NCBI RefSeq assembly: GCF_000472425.1
Contig: NZ_AXAI01000001.1
Coordinates: 248,001-312,000, forward strand
Direction: 5' to 3'
Source: Bradyrhizobium sp. Tv2a-2
GTDB taxonomy: Bacteria; Pseudomonadota; Alphaproteobacteria; Rhizobiales; Xanthobacteraceae
DNA: 64,000 nucleotides
The notes under the pieces are model-generated. The model searched no databases. It worked only from the letters and a program-made list of their open reading frames with translations, and had not been told where the DNA came from. Positions 31,643 to 40,791 of the stretch are shown here, one piece after another; the stretch's first letter is position 1; each line of letters begins with the position of its first letter. Made by a program: the position numbers and the translations under genes.

Positions 31643-32398
31643 ATGTCGGATCGCTGGACCATCTCGCTCGGACGAATTGCGATCGTGCTCGCATTGTTCG
31701 CGCTGTGGGAGACGCTGTCGCGGTTTGGCGTCGTCAATTCGCGGCTATTGCCCTCGGCGTCTGATACATTTGGCACGCTCGCCGATCTCCTGCAGCGCTC
31801 CAGTGTGCGCAGCGATCTCGCGGTCACCGCGACCGAGGTGCTCACCGCCTTCGCGCTCGCCGTTCCCTTTGGCGGCCTGATCGGTTTTTTGATCGCGGAA
31901 AACCGCTACTTCGCTGACGTGGTGAAGCCGCTGCTGTTCTTCGCCTTCTCGATCCCAAAGTCGATCTTCTTGCCGATGTTCATCCTGGTGTTCGGCGTCG
32001 GCTTTTCGCAGAAAGTCGGCTTCGGCTTCTTCTCCACCATCTTCATCGTCATCATGTCGACGGCAACGGCGGTGGAATCCGTCAGGGTCGAATATCTCAC
32101 CGTTGCCCGCTCCTATGGCGCGACCCGGGCACAGACGGCATGGCGCGTCTATCTGCCGAGCATGCTGCCGGTGCTCCTGGAAGCCTTGCGCATCTCCATG
32201 ATCTTCAATCTCACCGGCGTCATTCTGGCCGAGATGTATGCCTCGCGCGACGGCATCGGGCACCAGATCGCCAGCTGGGGCGAGAATTTTCAGATGAAGC
32301 AGCTTCTGGCCGGCGTAGTGATGGTGGCAGCCATCGCCATTGCCTTCAACGAAATCATCAGATGGGTGGAAACGCGATGCAGCCATTGGCGAACGTGA
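31643..32398 (+). CDS. NitT/TauT-type ABC transporter permease (first)
   Basis: 251 residues, six predicted transmembrane helices. The cytoplasmic EAA loop reads ARSYGATRAQTAWRVYLPSMLPVLLEAL (about 154-181), the contact to the ATPase. It begins 13 bp after the binding-protein gene and overlaps the ATPase gene by 22 bp. With the second permease (33191) it probably makes a heterodimeric channel, less usual in this family, where homodimers are common. Confidence 0.9.
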   Translation: MSDRWTISLGRIAIVLALFALWETLSRFGVVNSRLLPSASDTFGTLADLLQRSSVRSDLAVTATEVLTAFALAVPFGGLIGFLIAENRYFADVVKPLLFFAFSIPKSIFLPMFILVFGVGFSQKVGFGFFSTIFIVIMSTATAVESVRVEYLTVARSYGATRAQTAWRVYLPSMLPVLLEALRISMIFNLTGVILAEMYASRDGIGHQIASWGENFQMKQLLAGVVMVAAIAIAFNEIIRWVETRCSHWRT

Positions 32399-33183
32399 CG
32401 CCGCTTCGGCCCGCACAGCGCGCCGGTGCGATCGAGATCCGGGACGTCGGGCAGGTCTTCAGGACCGCGGGCGCGGAGGTCGTCGCGCTGTCGCAAGTCT
32501 CGCTCGAGATCAAGCCAGGACGTTTTGTCGTTCTGGTCGGGCCGAGCGGCTGCGGCAAGTCGACGCTTCTGATGATGCTCGCCGGCCTGCGCGAGCCGAC
32601 CTCCGGCAGCATCCTGATCAACGGCACGCCGATCACGAAGCCCGATCCCGACCGGGTCGGCGTGGTGTTCCAGGAGGCAAGCCTGTTTCCCTGGCTAACG
32701 GCGGAGGAAAATGTCGAGTTTCCGCTGGCGTTGCGCGGCATTGCCAAGGCCGAGCGCAGGGCGAAAGCGGAAGAGGCTCTGAAGCTGGTGGGGCTCGAAG
32801 GCTTCGGCAAGCGGCATCCGCATGAACTGTCGGGCGGCATGAAGCAGCGCGTCTCGATCGCGCGTGGCCTCGTGCAGGATCCGCCGGTGCTGTTGATGGA
32901 CGAGCCCTTTGCCGCGCTCGACGAGCAGACCCGCATGACCATGGGTGACGAGCTGTTGCGGATCTGGGCCGCCACCGGCAAGACCATCGTCTTCGTCACT
33001 CACTCTCTCACTGAAGCCGTCTATCTCGCCGACGAGGTGGTGGTGATGTCAGCACGCCCGGGCCGCATCGTCGATCATCTGCAGGTCTCGCTGCCGCGAC
33101 CGCGCACCTATGAGATGCTGAGCGGCGATGTGTTCGGCAGCTTGCGCGACCGCATCTGGCGCCATATCCGCAAATCGGCGTGA
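32377..33183 (+). CDS. NitT/TauT-type ABC transporter ATP-binding protein
   Basis: 268 residues with a complete ABC core: Walker A GPSGCGKST (about 55-63), Q-loop VFQEASLFPW, signature LSGGMKQR, Walker B VLLMDEPFAALD and H-loop FVTHS. The start at ATG 32377 lies inside the end of the permease gene, in another frame, and gives the normal family length. It energises import through the two permeases flanking it. Confidence 0.92.
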   Translation: MQPLANVTPLRPAQRAGAIEIRDVGQVFRTAGAEVVALSQVSLEIKPGRFVVLVGPSGCGKSTLLMMLAGLREPTSGSILINGTPITKPDPDRVGVVFQEASLFPWLTAEENVEFPLALRGIAKAERRAKAEEALKLVGLEGFGKRHPHELSGGMKQRVSIARGLVQDPPVLLMDEPFAALDEQTRMTMGDELLRIWAATGKTIVFVTHSLTEAVYLADEVVVMSARPGRIVDHLQVSLPRPRTYEMLSGDVFGSLRDRIWRHIRKSA

Positions 33184-33190
33184 GGCGACG

Positions 33191-33988
33191 ATGAAAGCGT
33201 CCACGCTGCGATGGCTGATCGTGAGTATCCTGATCGCGCTTTGGGAGATCCTTCCGCGTGCGGGCTTGATCCCCGAGCTGTTCCTGCCCCCGCTGTCGGT
33301 GACGCTGATCGCCGGCTTCGCCGATGCCGGCGAATACGGCCAGGCTTTGCTGGTGACGCTGTATGAGGTCGGCCTGTCCATGCTATTCGCCTGCGGCGGC
33401 GGCATTCTGCTCGGCGCCGTGATCGGGAGCCTGCCGCGGCCGCGCGTGCTGATCATGCCGATGGTCTCGAGCCTTTATGCGGTGCCGCTTGTGATCCTCT
33501 ATCCCGTCTTCACCGTGTGGCTCGGCATCGGTCCCGAGTCCAAGATTGCGTTTGCCTCAATCTACGGCTTCCTGCCGACCATGCTCGCGACCGCCGCGGG
33601 CATCCAGACCATCGATCCGCAACTGTTGCTCGCCGCGCGCAGCATGGGCGCGACGCTGAGCCAGCGTCTTGTCCGCGTGATCCTGCCGGCGGCTATACCG
33701 ACCGTGCTGTCGGGCCTGCGCGTCGGTGGCGCGCTGGTGATCGTCGGCGTCGTGGTCTCGGAAATGCTGATCTCGTCCGCAGGCATCGGCTATCTGATCT
33801 CGCGCTACCGCACCATTCTCGACAGTCCCCATGTCTTTGCCGGCGTGCTCCTGGTGCTCGCCATGGCGGTCGCCTTCAACGCTGCCATCAGATGGATCGA
33901 GCGCAAATGCGCGATCTGGCAGACCGGCACGCGCGGCGCACAGGCTGCCGCCGACGATATCTCCGGCGCAATCCAGCCGGCGACCTGA
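33191..33988 (+). CDS. NitT/TauT-type ABC transporter permease (second)
   Basis: 265 residues, about six transmembrane helices. The EAA loop reads ARSMGATLSQRLVRVILPAAIPTVLSGLRVG (about 153-183). It differs clearly from the permease at 31643, so the importer likely has two non-identical membrane subunits. The start is 7 bp after the ATPase stop. The C-terminus carries about 20 extra polar residues (TRGAQAAADDISGAIQPAT). Confidence 0.9.
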   Translation: MKASTLRWLIVSILIALWEILPRAGLIPELFLPPLSVTLIAGFADAGEYGQALLVTLYEVGLSMLFACGGGILLGAVIGSLPRPRVLIMPMVSSLYAVPLVILYPVFTVWLGIGPESKIAFASIYGFLPTMLATAAGIQTIDPQLLLAARSMGATLSQRLVRVILPAAIPTVLSGLRVGGALVIVGVVVSEMLISSAGIGYLISRYRTILDSPHVFAGVLLVLAMAVAFNAAIRWIERKCAIWQTGTRGAQAAADDISGAIQPAT

Positions 33989-33999
33989 AGGAGCGAGAC

Positions 34000-34665
34000 G
34001 TGTTCGACCTGACGCTCACTTTCGACAATGGGCCTGAGCCGGACGTCACGCCGCGCGTGCTCGATATCCTGCGCGAGCGCAACATCAAGACCACCTTCTT
34101 CGTGATCGGCCAGAAGCTCGCAGACCCGGAACGCCGACGGCTTGCCGCGCGCGCGCGCGACGAGGGGCACTGGATCGGCAATCACACTTTTACTCATTCG
34201 CTGCCGCTCGGACAGCAGGAAGATCCGCGCACGGCCGAGCGCGAGATCGGCCGGACGCAGGAGTTGATCGGCGAGCTTGCGCATGACAAGCGCTGGTTTC
34301 GTCCCTTCGGCGGCGGCGGAAATCTCGATACGCGGCTGCTCAAGCCATCGGTCGTCAGTTATCTCACCCGCAACCGCTATTCCTGCGTGCTCTGGAACGC
34401 GATCCCGCGCGACTGGGACGATCCGGACGGCTGGGTCGCGCGCGCGCTCACCCAATGCCGCACGCAAGCGTGGACTTTGATGGTGCTGCACGACCTGCCG
34501 ACCGGCGCGATGGACCATCTGGAGGATTTTCTCGACCGCGCTGACAAAGCCGGCGCCCGCTTCCACCAGGACTTCCCGCCCGATTGCGTGCCGATCCGCG
34601 AAGGGCGGATCGTGCAGCCCGTTGACGCCTATATTTCCAACATCCAGGAAAGTGCAACCTCATGA
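34000..34665 (+). CDS. Polysaccharide-deacetylase-family (NodB-fold) protein
   Basis: 221 residues, NodB homology domain: motif 1 TFDNGPEPDVTPRVLDIL (Asp at the catalytic-base region, with FDN replacing the usual FDD), motif 2 NHTFTH (His-x-x-x-His metal pair), motif 3 RWFRPFGGGGN. Members hydrolyse N- or O-acetyl groups from sugars, or are ring/amide hydrolases (allantoinase-like PuuE). GTG 34000 has AAGGAG upstream and no signal peptide follows, so a cytoplasmic role on a small molecule is more likely than cell-wall editing. ATGA overlap with the FAH gene implies coupled translation. Confidence 0.82.
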   Translation: MFDLTLTFDNGPEPDVTPRVLDILRERNIKTTFFVIGQKLADPERRRLAARARDEGHWIGNHTFTHSLPLGQQEDPRTAEREIGRTQELIGELAHDKRWFRPFGGGGNLDTRLLKPSVVSYLTRNRYSCVLWNAIPRDWDDPDGWVARALTQCRTQAWTLMVLHDLPTGAMDHLEDFLDRADKAGARFHQDFPPDCVPIREGRIVQPVDAYISNIQESATS

Positions 34666-35537
34666 AGATCGCGAGTTTCCGCAAAGGTTCAACCACAAGC
34701 TACGGCATCGTCACCGATGCGGGTGTAATCGACGTCGGCCGGCGATCGCCCGGCCATCCAACGCTGAAAACCCTGCTTGCATACGGTTCACTCTCCGATC
34801 TGCGTGCGCTCAGGGACGAGCGTCCCGATTACGCACTGACCGAGATCGAGCTGTTGCCGACCGTTCCTGATCCGGACAAAATCTTTTGCATCGGCGTGAA
34901 CTACGCCACCCATCTCGCCGAAAGCGGCCATCCGACGCCGGCCCATCCGATGATCTTCACCCGCTTTGCCAACAGCCAGGTCGGCGGTGGCCAGCCGATG
35001 ATCCGGCCTCTGGAGTCCGAGCGCTTCGACTACGAGGGCGAGCTGGCGGTCGTCATCGGCAAGGGCGGCCGCCGCGTCCCGCGCGAGCGCGCGCTGTCGC
35101 ATGTGGCCGGCTATGCCTGCTACAACGACGGCAGCATCCGCGACTGGCAGCGGCACACCTCGCAATTCGCGCCGGGAAAGAACTTTATCGGGACCGGCGC
35201 CTTTGGGCCATGGCTGGTGACGACAGATGAAATCCCTGACGTCAGCAAGCTCAACATCGCAACCCGCCTCAACGGCGTCGAGGTGCAGGCAGCGCCAATC
35301 TCCGATCTCGTGTTCGACGTGCCGGCGCTGATCGCATATTGCTCGACCTTCACCGAACTCGCGCCCGGCGACGTCATCGTCACGGGAACGACGGGCGGAG
35401 TCGGCGCCTATCGCACGCCGCCTTTGTGGATGAAGGAAGGCGACGTGGTCGAGGTCGAGATTTCCGGCATCGGCATCTTGCGCAATCCGGTCAAGAACGA
35501 AATGCACGCGGCCTGGACCGCATCTCAACAACAATGA
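34662..35537 (+). CDS. Fumarylacetoacetate hydrolase (FAH) family protein
   Basis: 291 residues; FAH C-terminal catalytic fold with IFCIGVNYATHLAESGHPTP (about 74-93), metal-binding FDYEGELAVVIGKGGRRVP and the GDVIVTGTTGGVG segment. Members hydrolyse or decarboxylate 2-oxo-acid ring-cleavage products in the cytoplasm (for example acylpyruvates, 5-oxopent-3-ene tricarboxylates). It starts within the stop codon of the deacetylase gene (ATGA) and is followed by a MetE-like gene overlapping by ATGA as well if the first ATG is used. The context points to degradation of an imported compound. Confidence 0.88.
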   Translation: MKIASFRKGSTTSYGIVTDAGVIDVGRRSPGHPTLKTLLAYGSLSDLRALRDERPDYALTEIELLPTVPDPDKIFCIGVNYATHLAESGHPTPAHPMIFTRFANSQVGGGQPMIRPLESERFDYEGELAVVIGKGGRRVPRERALSHVAGYACYNDGSIRDWQRHTSQFAPGKNFIGTGAFGPWLVTTDEIPDVSKLNIATRLNGVEVQAAPISDLVFDVPALIAYCSTFTELAPGDVIVTGTTGGVGAYRTPPLWMKEGDVVEVEISGIGILRNPVKNEMHAAWTASQQQ

Positions 35538-35551
35538 ACGGGAGTTCAGCC

Positions 35552-36592
35552 ATGAACCTGCCGACCCATCTGTTGCCGACCACCGTGGTCGGCAGCTATC
35601 CGCAGCCGGACTGGCTGGTCGATCACGCCATGCTGTCGAAATCGGTGCCGCGCACGCGCATGCGCGGGCTTTGGCGGCTGCCGGAGGAGCATCTGGAGGA
35701 AGCGCAGAACGACGCAACCATCGTCGCTATCCGCGACATGGAGCGCGCCGGCATCGACATCGTCACTGACGGCGAAATCCGCCGCGAAAGCTATTCCAAC
35801 CGCTTTGCCACTGCGCTCGACGGCGTCGATGCGGACAATCCGGCCATCATCACCTCGCGCGCAGGCCTGCAGACACCCGTGCCGCGCGTGGTCGGCAAGA
35901 TCAGGCGCACGCGGCCAGTCGAATTGGGCGACATGGAATTCCTCGGCCGTAATACCGATCGCGCGGCCAAGATCACCCTGCCCGGCCCCTTCACCATGAG
36001 CCAGCAGGCGAAGAACGAGTTCTACAAGGACGACGAAGAGCTCGCGATGGCCTTGGCGGAAGCCGTCAATGCCGAAGCACATGAGCTGGAAAAGGCCGGC
36101 GCCGACGTGATCCAGCTCGACGAGCCCTGGGTGCGCAACAATCCGGACCTCGCGCGACGCTATGCGGTGAAGGCCATCAACCGCGCGCTGGAAGGCCTCA
36201 CAGTGCCGACCGTCGTTCACCTCTGCTTCGGTTATGCGGCGGTCGTGCCCGGCTCGAGCAAGCCGGCCGGCTATTCCTTCCTCGCCGAGCTCGCCGACAC
36301 GTCAGCCCAGCAGATCTCCATCGAGGCCGCTCAGCCGAAACTCGATCTCGGCGTGCTCAAGGATCTCTCCAACAAGAAGATCATGCTCGGCGTGCTCGAC
36401 CTCGGCGATCCCGCGATCGAGACGGCGGAGGTAGTCGCGACGCGCATCCGCAACGGGCTGAAGCATGTCGCAGCCGAGCGGCTCGTCCTCGCCCCCGATT
36501 GCGGCATGAAATACATGCCTCGCGCCACCGCCTTCGGCAAGCTGAAGGCGATGGCGGATGCCGCAGCGGTGGTACGGCATGAGATCGGGTAG
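35552..36592 (+). CDS. Cobalamin-independent methionine-synthase-family (MetE C-terminal-like) protein
   Basis: 346 residues: only the C-terminal catalytic half of MetE. It begins LPTTVVGSYPQPDWL and carries the zinc-type ligands in VHLCFGY (His), DIVTDGEIRRES (Glu) and LAPDCGMKY (Cys). Short homologues act as corrinoid-independent methyltransferases or core methionine synthases; because it stands in a catabolic operon, methyl transfer from a degraded methylated substrate is an attractive guess. ATG 35552 has GGGAG 8 nt upstream; ATG 35534 overlaps the FAH stop and lacks a ribosome site. Last gene of the operon. Confidence 0.85.
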   Translation: MNLPTHLLPTTVVGSYPQPDWLVDHAMLSKSVPRTRMRGLWRLPEEHLEEAQNDATIVAIRDMERAGIDIVTDGEIRRESYSNRFATALDGVDADNPAIITSRAGLQTPVPRVVGKIRRTRPVELGDMEFLGRNTDRAAKITLPGPFTMSQQAKNEFYKDDEELAMALAEAVNAEAHELEKAGADVIQLDEPWVRNNPDLARRYAVKAINRALEGLTVPTVVHLCFGYAAVVPGSSKPAGYSFLAELADTSAQQISIEAAQPKLDLGVLKDLSNKKIMLGVLDLGDPAIETAEVVATRIRNGLKHVAAERLVLAPDCGMKYMPRATAFGKLKAMADAAAVVRHEIG

Positions 36593-36607
36593 GCTTACCG
36601 CGCCTCT

Positions 36608-36695
36608 GTAGGGTGGGCAAAGGCGCGCTTGGGCCGTGCCCAGCACATCGCTCACTCTCGGATAATGGGCACGTTACGCTTGTCCAACCCGCCCG
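36608..36695. repeat. Intergenic palindromic repeat (GTAGGGTGGGCAAAG type)
   Basis: Starts GTAGGGTGGGCAAAG, contains an inverted pair CGTGCCCA (36635-36642) / TGGGCACG (36666-36673), and ends CCAACCCGCCC. It is of the intergenic repeat type common in Bradyrhizobium-type genomes, distinct from the CATTCCGGGG family. It lies between convergent genes and could double as a terminator. Confidence 0.5.
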
Positions 36696-36728
36696 GCGAC
36701 CATCCGCGCCACTTCAAGCGCATAGGCA

Positions 36729-37151
36729 TTAGGGCCGCAGCACCGGCTGTGTGTTCGGCGCGGGTGCGATCTCGGCTTCCATCTCGTGCGGCAGCTTGTC
36801 CTCATGGATCGCAAGCTGCGGCCCGATCCAGAGCGCGTCCTTGAGATGATCGCGCCGCGGATTGGTGGTGTTGGGGTGCACGAGGATGCTCAAACCGCCA
36901 TGGTTGAGCATCAGCCAGGGCACCAGCCCGGCGAACACCTCAGGCGCAAAGGCAATCTGGTACATCGCCTGGTCGTGCGGCCCAACGTTCACATCGTGCC
37001 AGCGGCCGAGCGTCACGGCAAAGCGTTCGCCGACGGCTTGACGCAGCCGCTCGGCCATCGCCTTCGTCGTCGCCGGATCGTAGTAGACATGGGCATGGAA
37101 GCTCGCGATCTCGCCGATCGGCCGCACTGCACCCTCGCTCTCATTGCTCAT
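36729..37151 (-). CDS. DOPA 4,5-dioxygenase family protein
   Basis: 140 residues covering the family PF08883: [15 protein letters not shown] (His near the N-terminus), [20 protein letters not shown] and [23 protein letters not shown]. The three His clusters are the presumed metal ligands. Plant and fungal relatives cleave L-DOPA to make betalamic acid or muscaflavin; bacterial members are mostly unassigned. ATG 37151 has GAGGAG upstream and is preferred to 37196. It stands alone, convergent with the MetE-like gene. Confidence 0.85.
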   Translation of the reverse strand: MSNESEGAVRPIGEIASFHAHVYYDPATTKAMAERLRQAVGERFAVTLGRWHDVNVGPHDQAMYQIAFAPEVFAGLVPWLMLNHGGLSILVHPNTTNPRRDHLKDALWIGPQLAIHEDKLPHEMEAEIAPAPNTQPVLRP

Positions 37152-37358
37152 TTCGATCTCCTCACAGCCCGGACTTCCACCGGATTTGGTCCCCAACTAA
37201 ACCAAAAAATTGGGCCGGCCAGCAATCGGGAATTGCGCCCCGCGCGCGCATAACCGCGCCGCTCAAAGGCGCGTCGAACGCCGGCCTTCCCCAATCGAGC
37301 GGCAAATGCCTGCGCTTCAAGCTGGCGGCGACCGCTTCAAGCCTGTACACCTTGGAAC

Positions 37359-37991
37359 ATGACAGCCAGCGTCAATGTCGTCAGCCACCCCCTGGTGCAA
37401 CACAAGCTCTCGCTGATGCGCGAGCGCGACCGGTCGATCAAGGGCTTTCGCGAGCTCTTGAACGAGATCGGCACGCTGCTGTGCTATGAGGTGACGCGCG
37501 ATTTGCCGCTGGAAATGGTCGAGATCGAGACGCCGATGTCGCCGATGAAGGCGCCGAAGATCGCCGGCAAGAAGATCACCTTCGCGCCGATCCTGCGCGC
37601 CGGCGTCGGTTTTCTCGACGGCATGCTGGCGCTGGTGCCGTCCGCGCGCGTCGCCCATATCGGCCTCTACCGCGATCCCAACACGCTTGCAGCGGTGGAG
37701 TATTACTTCAAGGCGCCGACCGACCTCTCGGACCGCACCGCGGTGCTGATGGACCCGATGCTGGCGACCGGCAACTCGGCCTGCGCCGGCGCGTCGTTGC
37801 TCAAGGCGCGCGGCGCTCGCGACATCCGCTTCGTCTGCCTGCTCGCCGCCCCCGAAGGCATTGCGCAATTCCAGAAGAGGCATCCCGACGTGCCGATCTG
37901 GACCGCGGCCGTCGACGAGCGGCTGGACGACCACGGCTATATCCTGCCGGGCTTAGGCGACGCTGGCGACCGCATGTTCGGGACGAAGTAA
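37359..37991 (+). CDS. upp: Uracil phosphoribosyltransferase
   Basis: 210 residues, normal length. It converts uracil plus PRPP to UMP in pyrimidine salvage. [14 protein letters not shown] at the N-terminus, [13 protein letters not shown], the PRPP loop [15 protein letters not shown] (about 130-144, canonical DPMLATGGS with Asn for the second Gly) and uracil-binding [12 protein letters not shown] at the C-terminus are all visible. No clear ribosome site before ATG 37359. Unlinked to neighbours. Confidence 0.95.
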   Translation: MTASVNVVSHPLVQHKLSLMRERDRSIKGFRELLNEIGTLLCYEVTRDLPLEMVEIETPMSPMKAPKIAGKKITFAPILRAGVGFLDGMLALVPSARVAHIGLYRDPNTLAAVEYYFKAPTDLSDRTAVLMDPMLATGNSACAGASLLKARGARDIRFVCLLAAPEGIAQFQKRHPDVPIWTAAVDERLDDHGYILPGLGDAGDRMFGTK

Positions 37992-38066
37992 GCGCACGCA
38001 TATTCGGCCGCGAGTTCGAGAGAGGCGGACGATGCGGCGTCAGCCCCAAATCTGATCTCTTGATCG

Positions 38067-39359
38067 CTAAATCCCCAGCCGATCCCGCGCGCGCCCCGCG
38101 AGCACCGTCGCGGTCACCGCGACCGGCCAGAGCGCATGCATCCGGATCGGCTTGATTCCCGTAATCGGCATGTCGATCTCCGCGCTGGTGCCACCCACAA
38201 GCCGCCGCGCGAGCTGCACGCCCATCGCACTCGACAGCGCAACGCCGCGGCCGTTGCAGCCGAGCGAGATCAGCAAATTCCGCGTGGGCTCGTGCACGTG
38301 CGGATAATGGTCGGCGGTGATGGCAAGCCGGCTGTTCCAGCCATGGGTCCAGCTGACGCCCTTGAGCTGCGGCCACAGCCGCTCGGCATAGCGGATGAGA
38401 TAGGAGATGTCGGACGGGCTCTTGATCCAGTGCATCGGGCCGCGGCCGCCCATCAGGAGGCGGTTGCGCTGATCGATGCGGTAATAGACGGTGATGTGGC
38501 CGCTTTCATAGAGCACCGGCCGGCTCGGCATGATGGCACGCGCGAGCTCGTCAGACAGCGGCGCGGTCGCGGCGATCGACGAGAATACCGGCACGACGGT
38601 CCGGCGCAATCCGGGCCAGAGATCGTCCGTAAAGCCATTGGTCGCAAGCAGCACCTTGTCCGCGGTGACTGTCGCGCGCGGCGTTGTGATGCGCCAGCGC
38701 GATCCCTCGCGCGACAGCGACAAGGCCTTCGTCTCGCCGTAAACGGCCGCACCGGCCGAGATGGCGGCCCGCGCCAGCCCGCGTGCGTAGCTTAAGGGGT
38801 GCAGATCGCCGCCGCGCTCGTCGAGCATGGCGCAGAGATAGCGGTCGCTGCCGGTCATCGCGCGCATCTCCTCGCGCCCCAGCAGCTTCACCGGCATGCC
38901 GCGGCTGATGCATTGCTCGGCGGTCGTCTTGATGCCGGTAGCGGCCGCCTCGTTATAGGCTGCGCGCAGCGTGCCGTTCTGCCTGGACTCGCAGGGTATC
39001 TGGTAGCGGCGAACCAGATCGAGCGTGAAGTTCGTGGTGTCGTAGGCGAAGTCGATCATGCGGCGGCCGAGCTCGCCGCCGAAATCCGCCTCGATCTGGT
39101 CGGGGTCATGCTTGAGCCCCGGATTGATCTGCCCGCCATTGTTGCCCGATGCGCCCCACCCGGGCTCGTGCGCCTCCAGCACGACCACGTCAGTACCTTG
39201 CTCCGCCAGATGCAGCGCCGTCGACAGTCCGGTAAAGCCGCCGCCCACGATGGCGACGGATACGCGTCTGTCGGTGTCGAGCGGCGGCGTCGGCACGGCG
39301 GGCACGGCGGTGTCGGCGTAAAGGCTCGGCGGCAGGGGAAGGCGGACGGGCGTGGTCAT
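38067..39359 (-). CDS. FAD-dependent amine/amino-acid oxidase of the DAO family (PuuB/OrdL-like)
   Basis: 430 residues. After about 35 residues the FAD Rossmann motif VAIVGGGFTGLSTALHLAEQG appears, followed by EAHEPGWGASGNNGGQINPGLK, typical of gamma-glutamylputrescine oxidoreductase relatives, and a C-terminal LISLGCNGRGVALSSAMGVQLA motif. It oxidises a C-N bond of an amine or amino acid. ATG 39359 was chosen; the first triplet of the longer frame is TTG. It lies 21 bp downstream of the amino-acid ABC importer operon on the same strand, so import and oxidation of one substrate are probably coupled. Confidence 0.88.
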   Translation of the reverse strand: MTTPVRLPLPPSLYADTAVPAVPTPPLDTDRRVSVAIVGGGFTGLSTALHLAEQGTDVVVLEAHEPGWGASGNNGGQINPGLKHDPDQIEADFGGELGRRMIDFAYDTTNFTLDLVRRYQIPCESRQNGTLRAAYNEAAATGIKTTAEQCISRGMPVKLLGREEMRAMTGSDRYLCAMLDERGGDLHPLSYARGLARAAISAGAAVYGETKALSLSREGSRWRITTPRATVTADKVLLATNGFTDDLWPGLRRTVVPVFSSIAATAPLSDELARAIMPSRPVLYESGHITVYYRIDQRNRLLMGGRGPMHWIKSPSDISYLIRYAERLWPQLKGVSWTHGWNSRLAITADHYPHVHEPTRNLLISLGCNGRGVALSSAMGVQLARRLVGGTSAEIDMPITGIKPIRMHALWPVAVTATVLAGRARDRLGI

Positions 39360-39380
39360 CAATCTAATCCAACGAATGCT

Positions 39381-40112
39381 TTACATCGGATGCAGCACAC
39401 GTCGCAAAAAGTCCTGGGTGCGGGCATGCTGCGGCTGGTTGAGCACGTCTCTCGCCGGTCCCTGCTCGACAATGACGCCGCCGTCGATAAACAGCACGCG
39501 GTCGGCGACCTCGCGGGCAAAACCCATTTCGTGGGTGACGACGACCATGGTCATGCCGGCTTCCGCAAGCTTGCGCATCACCGACAGCACTTCGCCGACC
39601 AGTTCCGGATCCAGCGCCGAGGTCGGCTCGTCGAACAGGATCGCCTTGGGCTGCATGGCGAGCGCGCGTGCGATCGCGACGCGCTGCTGCTGGCCGCCGG
39701 AGAGTTGCGTCGGATGCGCGTCAGCTTTGTCCGCAAGGCCCACTTGGGCCAGTAGCGCGCGACCGCGCTCGATCGCCTGCGACCGTGGCTCCTTCTTCAC
39801 GAAGACCGGCCCCTCGATGACGTTCTCCAGCGCCGTGCGATGCGGGAACAGATTGAAGCGCTGGAACACCATCGACACCCGCGTGCGGATTGCGACGATC
39901 GACGCCGCGTTGCGGTCGACAGGCGTGCCTTCGATCGTGATGTCGCCGGCATCGTAGCTTTCGAGCCCGTTGATACAGCGGAGGATGGTGGACTTGCCGG
40001 AGCCCGACGGGCCGATGATGCAGACCACCTCGCCTTTTGTCACAGAGGCGGTGATGCCCTTGAGCACCTCGTGGTTGCCGAAGCGCTTACGAACGTCGCG
40101 AAGCTCGATCAT
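39381..40112 (-). CDS. Polar amino acid ABC transporter ATP-binding protein
   Basis: 243 residues, GlnQ/HisP type: Walker [10 protein letters not shown] (about 34-42), Q-loop [11 protein letters not shown], signature LSGGQQQR, Walker [16 protein letters not shown]-loop [10 protein letters not shown]. The start at 40112 overlaps the permease stop by ATGA; a longer in-frame reading upstream is out-of-frame translation of the permease gene. It powers uptake with the permease at 40109 and binding protein at 40792. Confidence 0.93.
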   Translation of the reverse strand: MIELRDVRKRFGNHEVLKGITASVTKGEVVCIIGPSGSGKSTILRCINGLESYDAGDITIEGTPVDRNAASIVAIRTRVSMVFQRFNLFPHRTALENVIEGPVFVKKEPRSQAIERGRALLAQVGLADKADAHPTQLSGGQQQRVAIARALAMQPKAILFDEPTSALDPELVGEVLSVMRKLAEAGMTMVVVTHEMGFAREVADRVLFIDGGVIVEQGPARDVLNQPQHARTQDFLRRVLHPM

Positions 40113-40762
40113 CTGTGGCCCGCGCGCTTCTCGAAATGTCGCACCAGCAGGATCAGCGGAATGCTCATCGTGAGATACATCAGCGCGACCAGCGTGAAGA
40201 CGCTGGTGTTCTTGAAAGTCGACGACGCAATCAATTTGCCCTGCAGCGCAAGCTCGGCCACCGTGATGGTGGAAGCCTGGGACGAGTCCTTCAGCATCAT
40301 GATCATGACGTTGCCGTAGGGCGGCAGCACGATGCGCACCGCCTGCGGCAGCACCACGCGCCGCATGGTGAGCCCCCAGCCCATGCCGATCGCCTGCGCC
40401 GCCTCGATTTGCCCCTTGTCGATGGCCTCGATGCCGGCGCGGAAATTTTCTGCCTGATACGCCGAATAAGCAATGCCGAGCCCGATGATCGCGGCCTGCA
40501 GCGCCGAGAGCGTGACGCCGAGATCTGGCATCACGAAATAAAGATAGAACAACAGCACGATGATCGGGATACCACGGATCAGATTGATGATTGCAGCACT
40601 CGTCCACGACAGCGGCGCGATGCCGGAGACTCGCATCAAGGCCCATACCAGGCCGAGCAGCGTGGAGAGCGCGAGCGAACCGAGCGTGACGACAATCGTC
40701 AGCGCGACGCCGTGCATCAGGATCGGCAGGAACTCGACGGCGTCGCGTGCGAAATTTTCCAT
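40109..40762 (-). CDS. Polar amino acid ABC transporter permease (HisMQ/GlnP type)
   Basis: 217 residues, about five transmembrane helices. The family EAA loop [32 protein letters not shown] (about 120-151) and [16 protein letters not shown] near residue 62 are clear. Single permease in the operon, so probably a homodimer. It starts 29 bp after the binding-protein gene. Confidence 0.92.
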   Translation of the reverse strand: MENFARDAVEFLPILMHGVALTIVVTLGSLALSTLLGLVWALMRVSGIAPLSWTSAAIINLIRGIPIIVLLFYLYFVMPDLGVTLSALQAAIIGLGIAYSAYQAENFRAGIEAIDKGQIEAAQAIGMGWGLTMRRVVLPQAVRIVLPPYGNVMIMMLKDSSQASTITVAELALQGKLIASSTFKNTSVFTLVALMYLTMSIPLILLVRHFEKRAGHR

Positions 40763-40791
40763 TCACGCACCCTTTCCGATCAGACGCCCTT

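Noticed and set aside
35538..35551. Riboswitch or leader in front of the MetE-like gene
   Set aside because: The gene follows the FAH stop by 14 bp, leaving no room for a structured leader.
39381..40766. Long ATP-binding protein with a 218-residue N-terminal extension
   Set aside because: The extension is the out-of-frame reading of the permease gene; the true start is ATG 40112, overlapping the permease stop.
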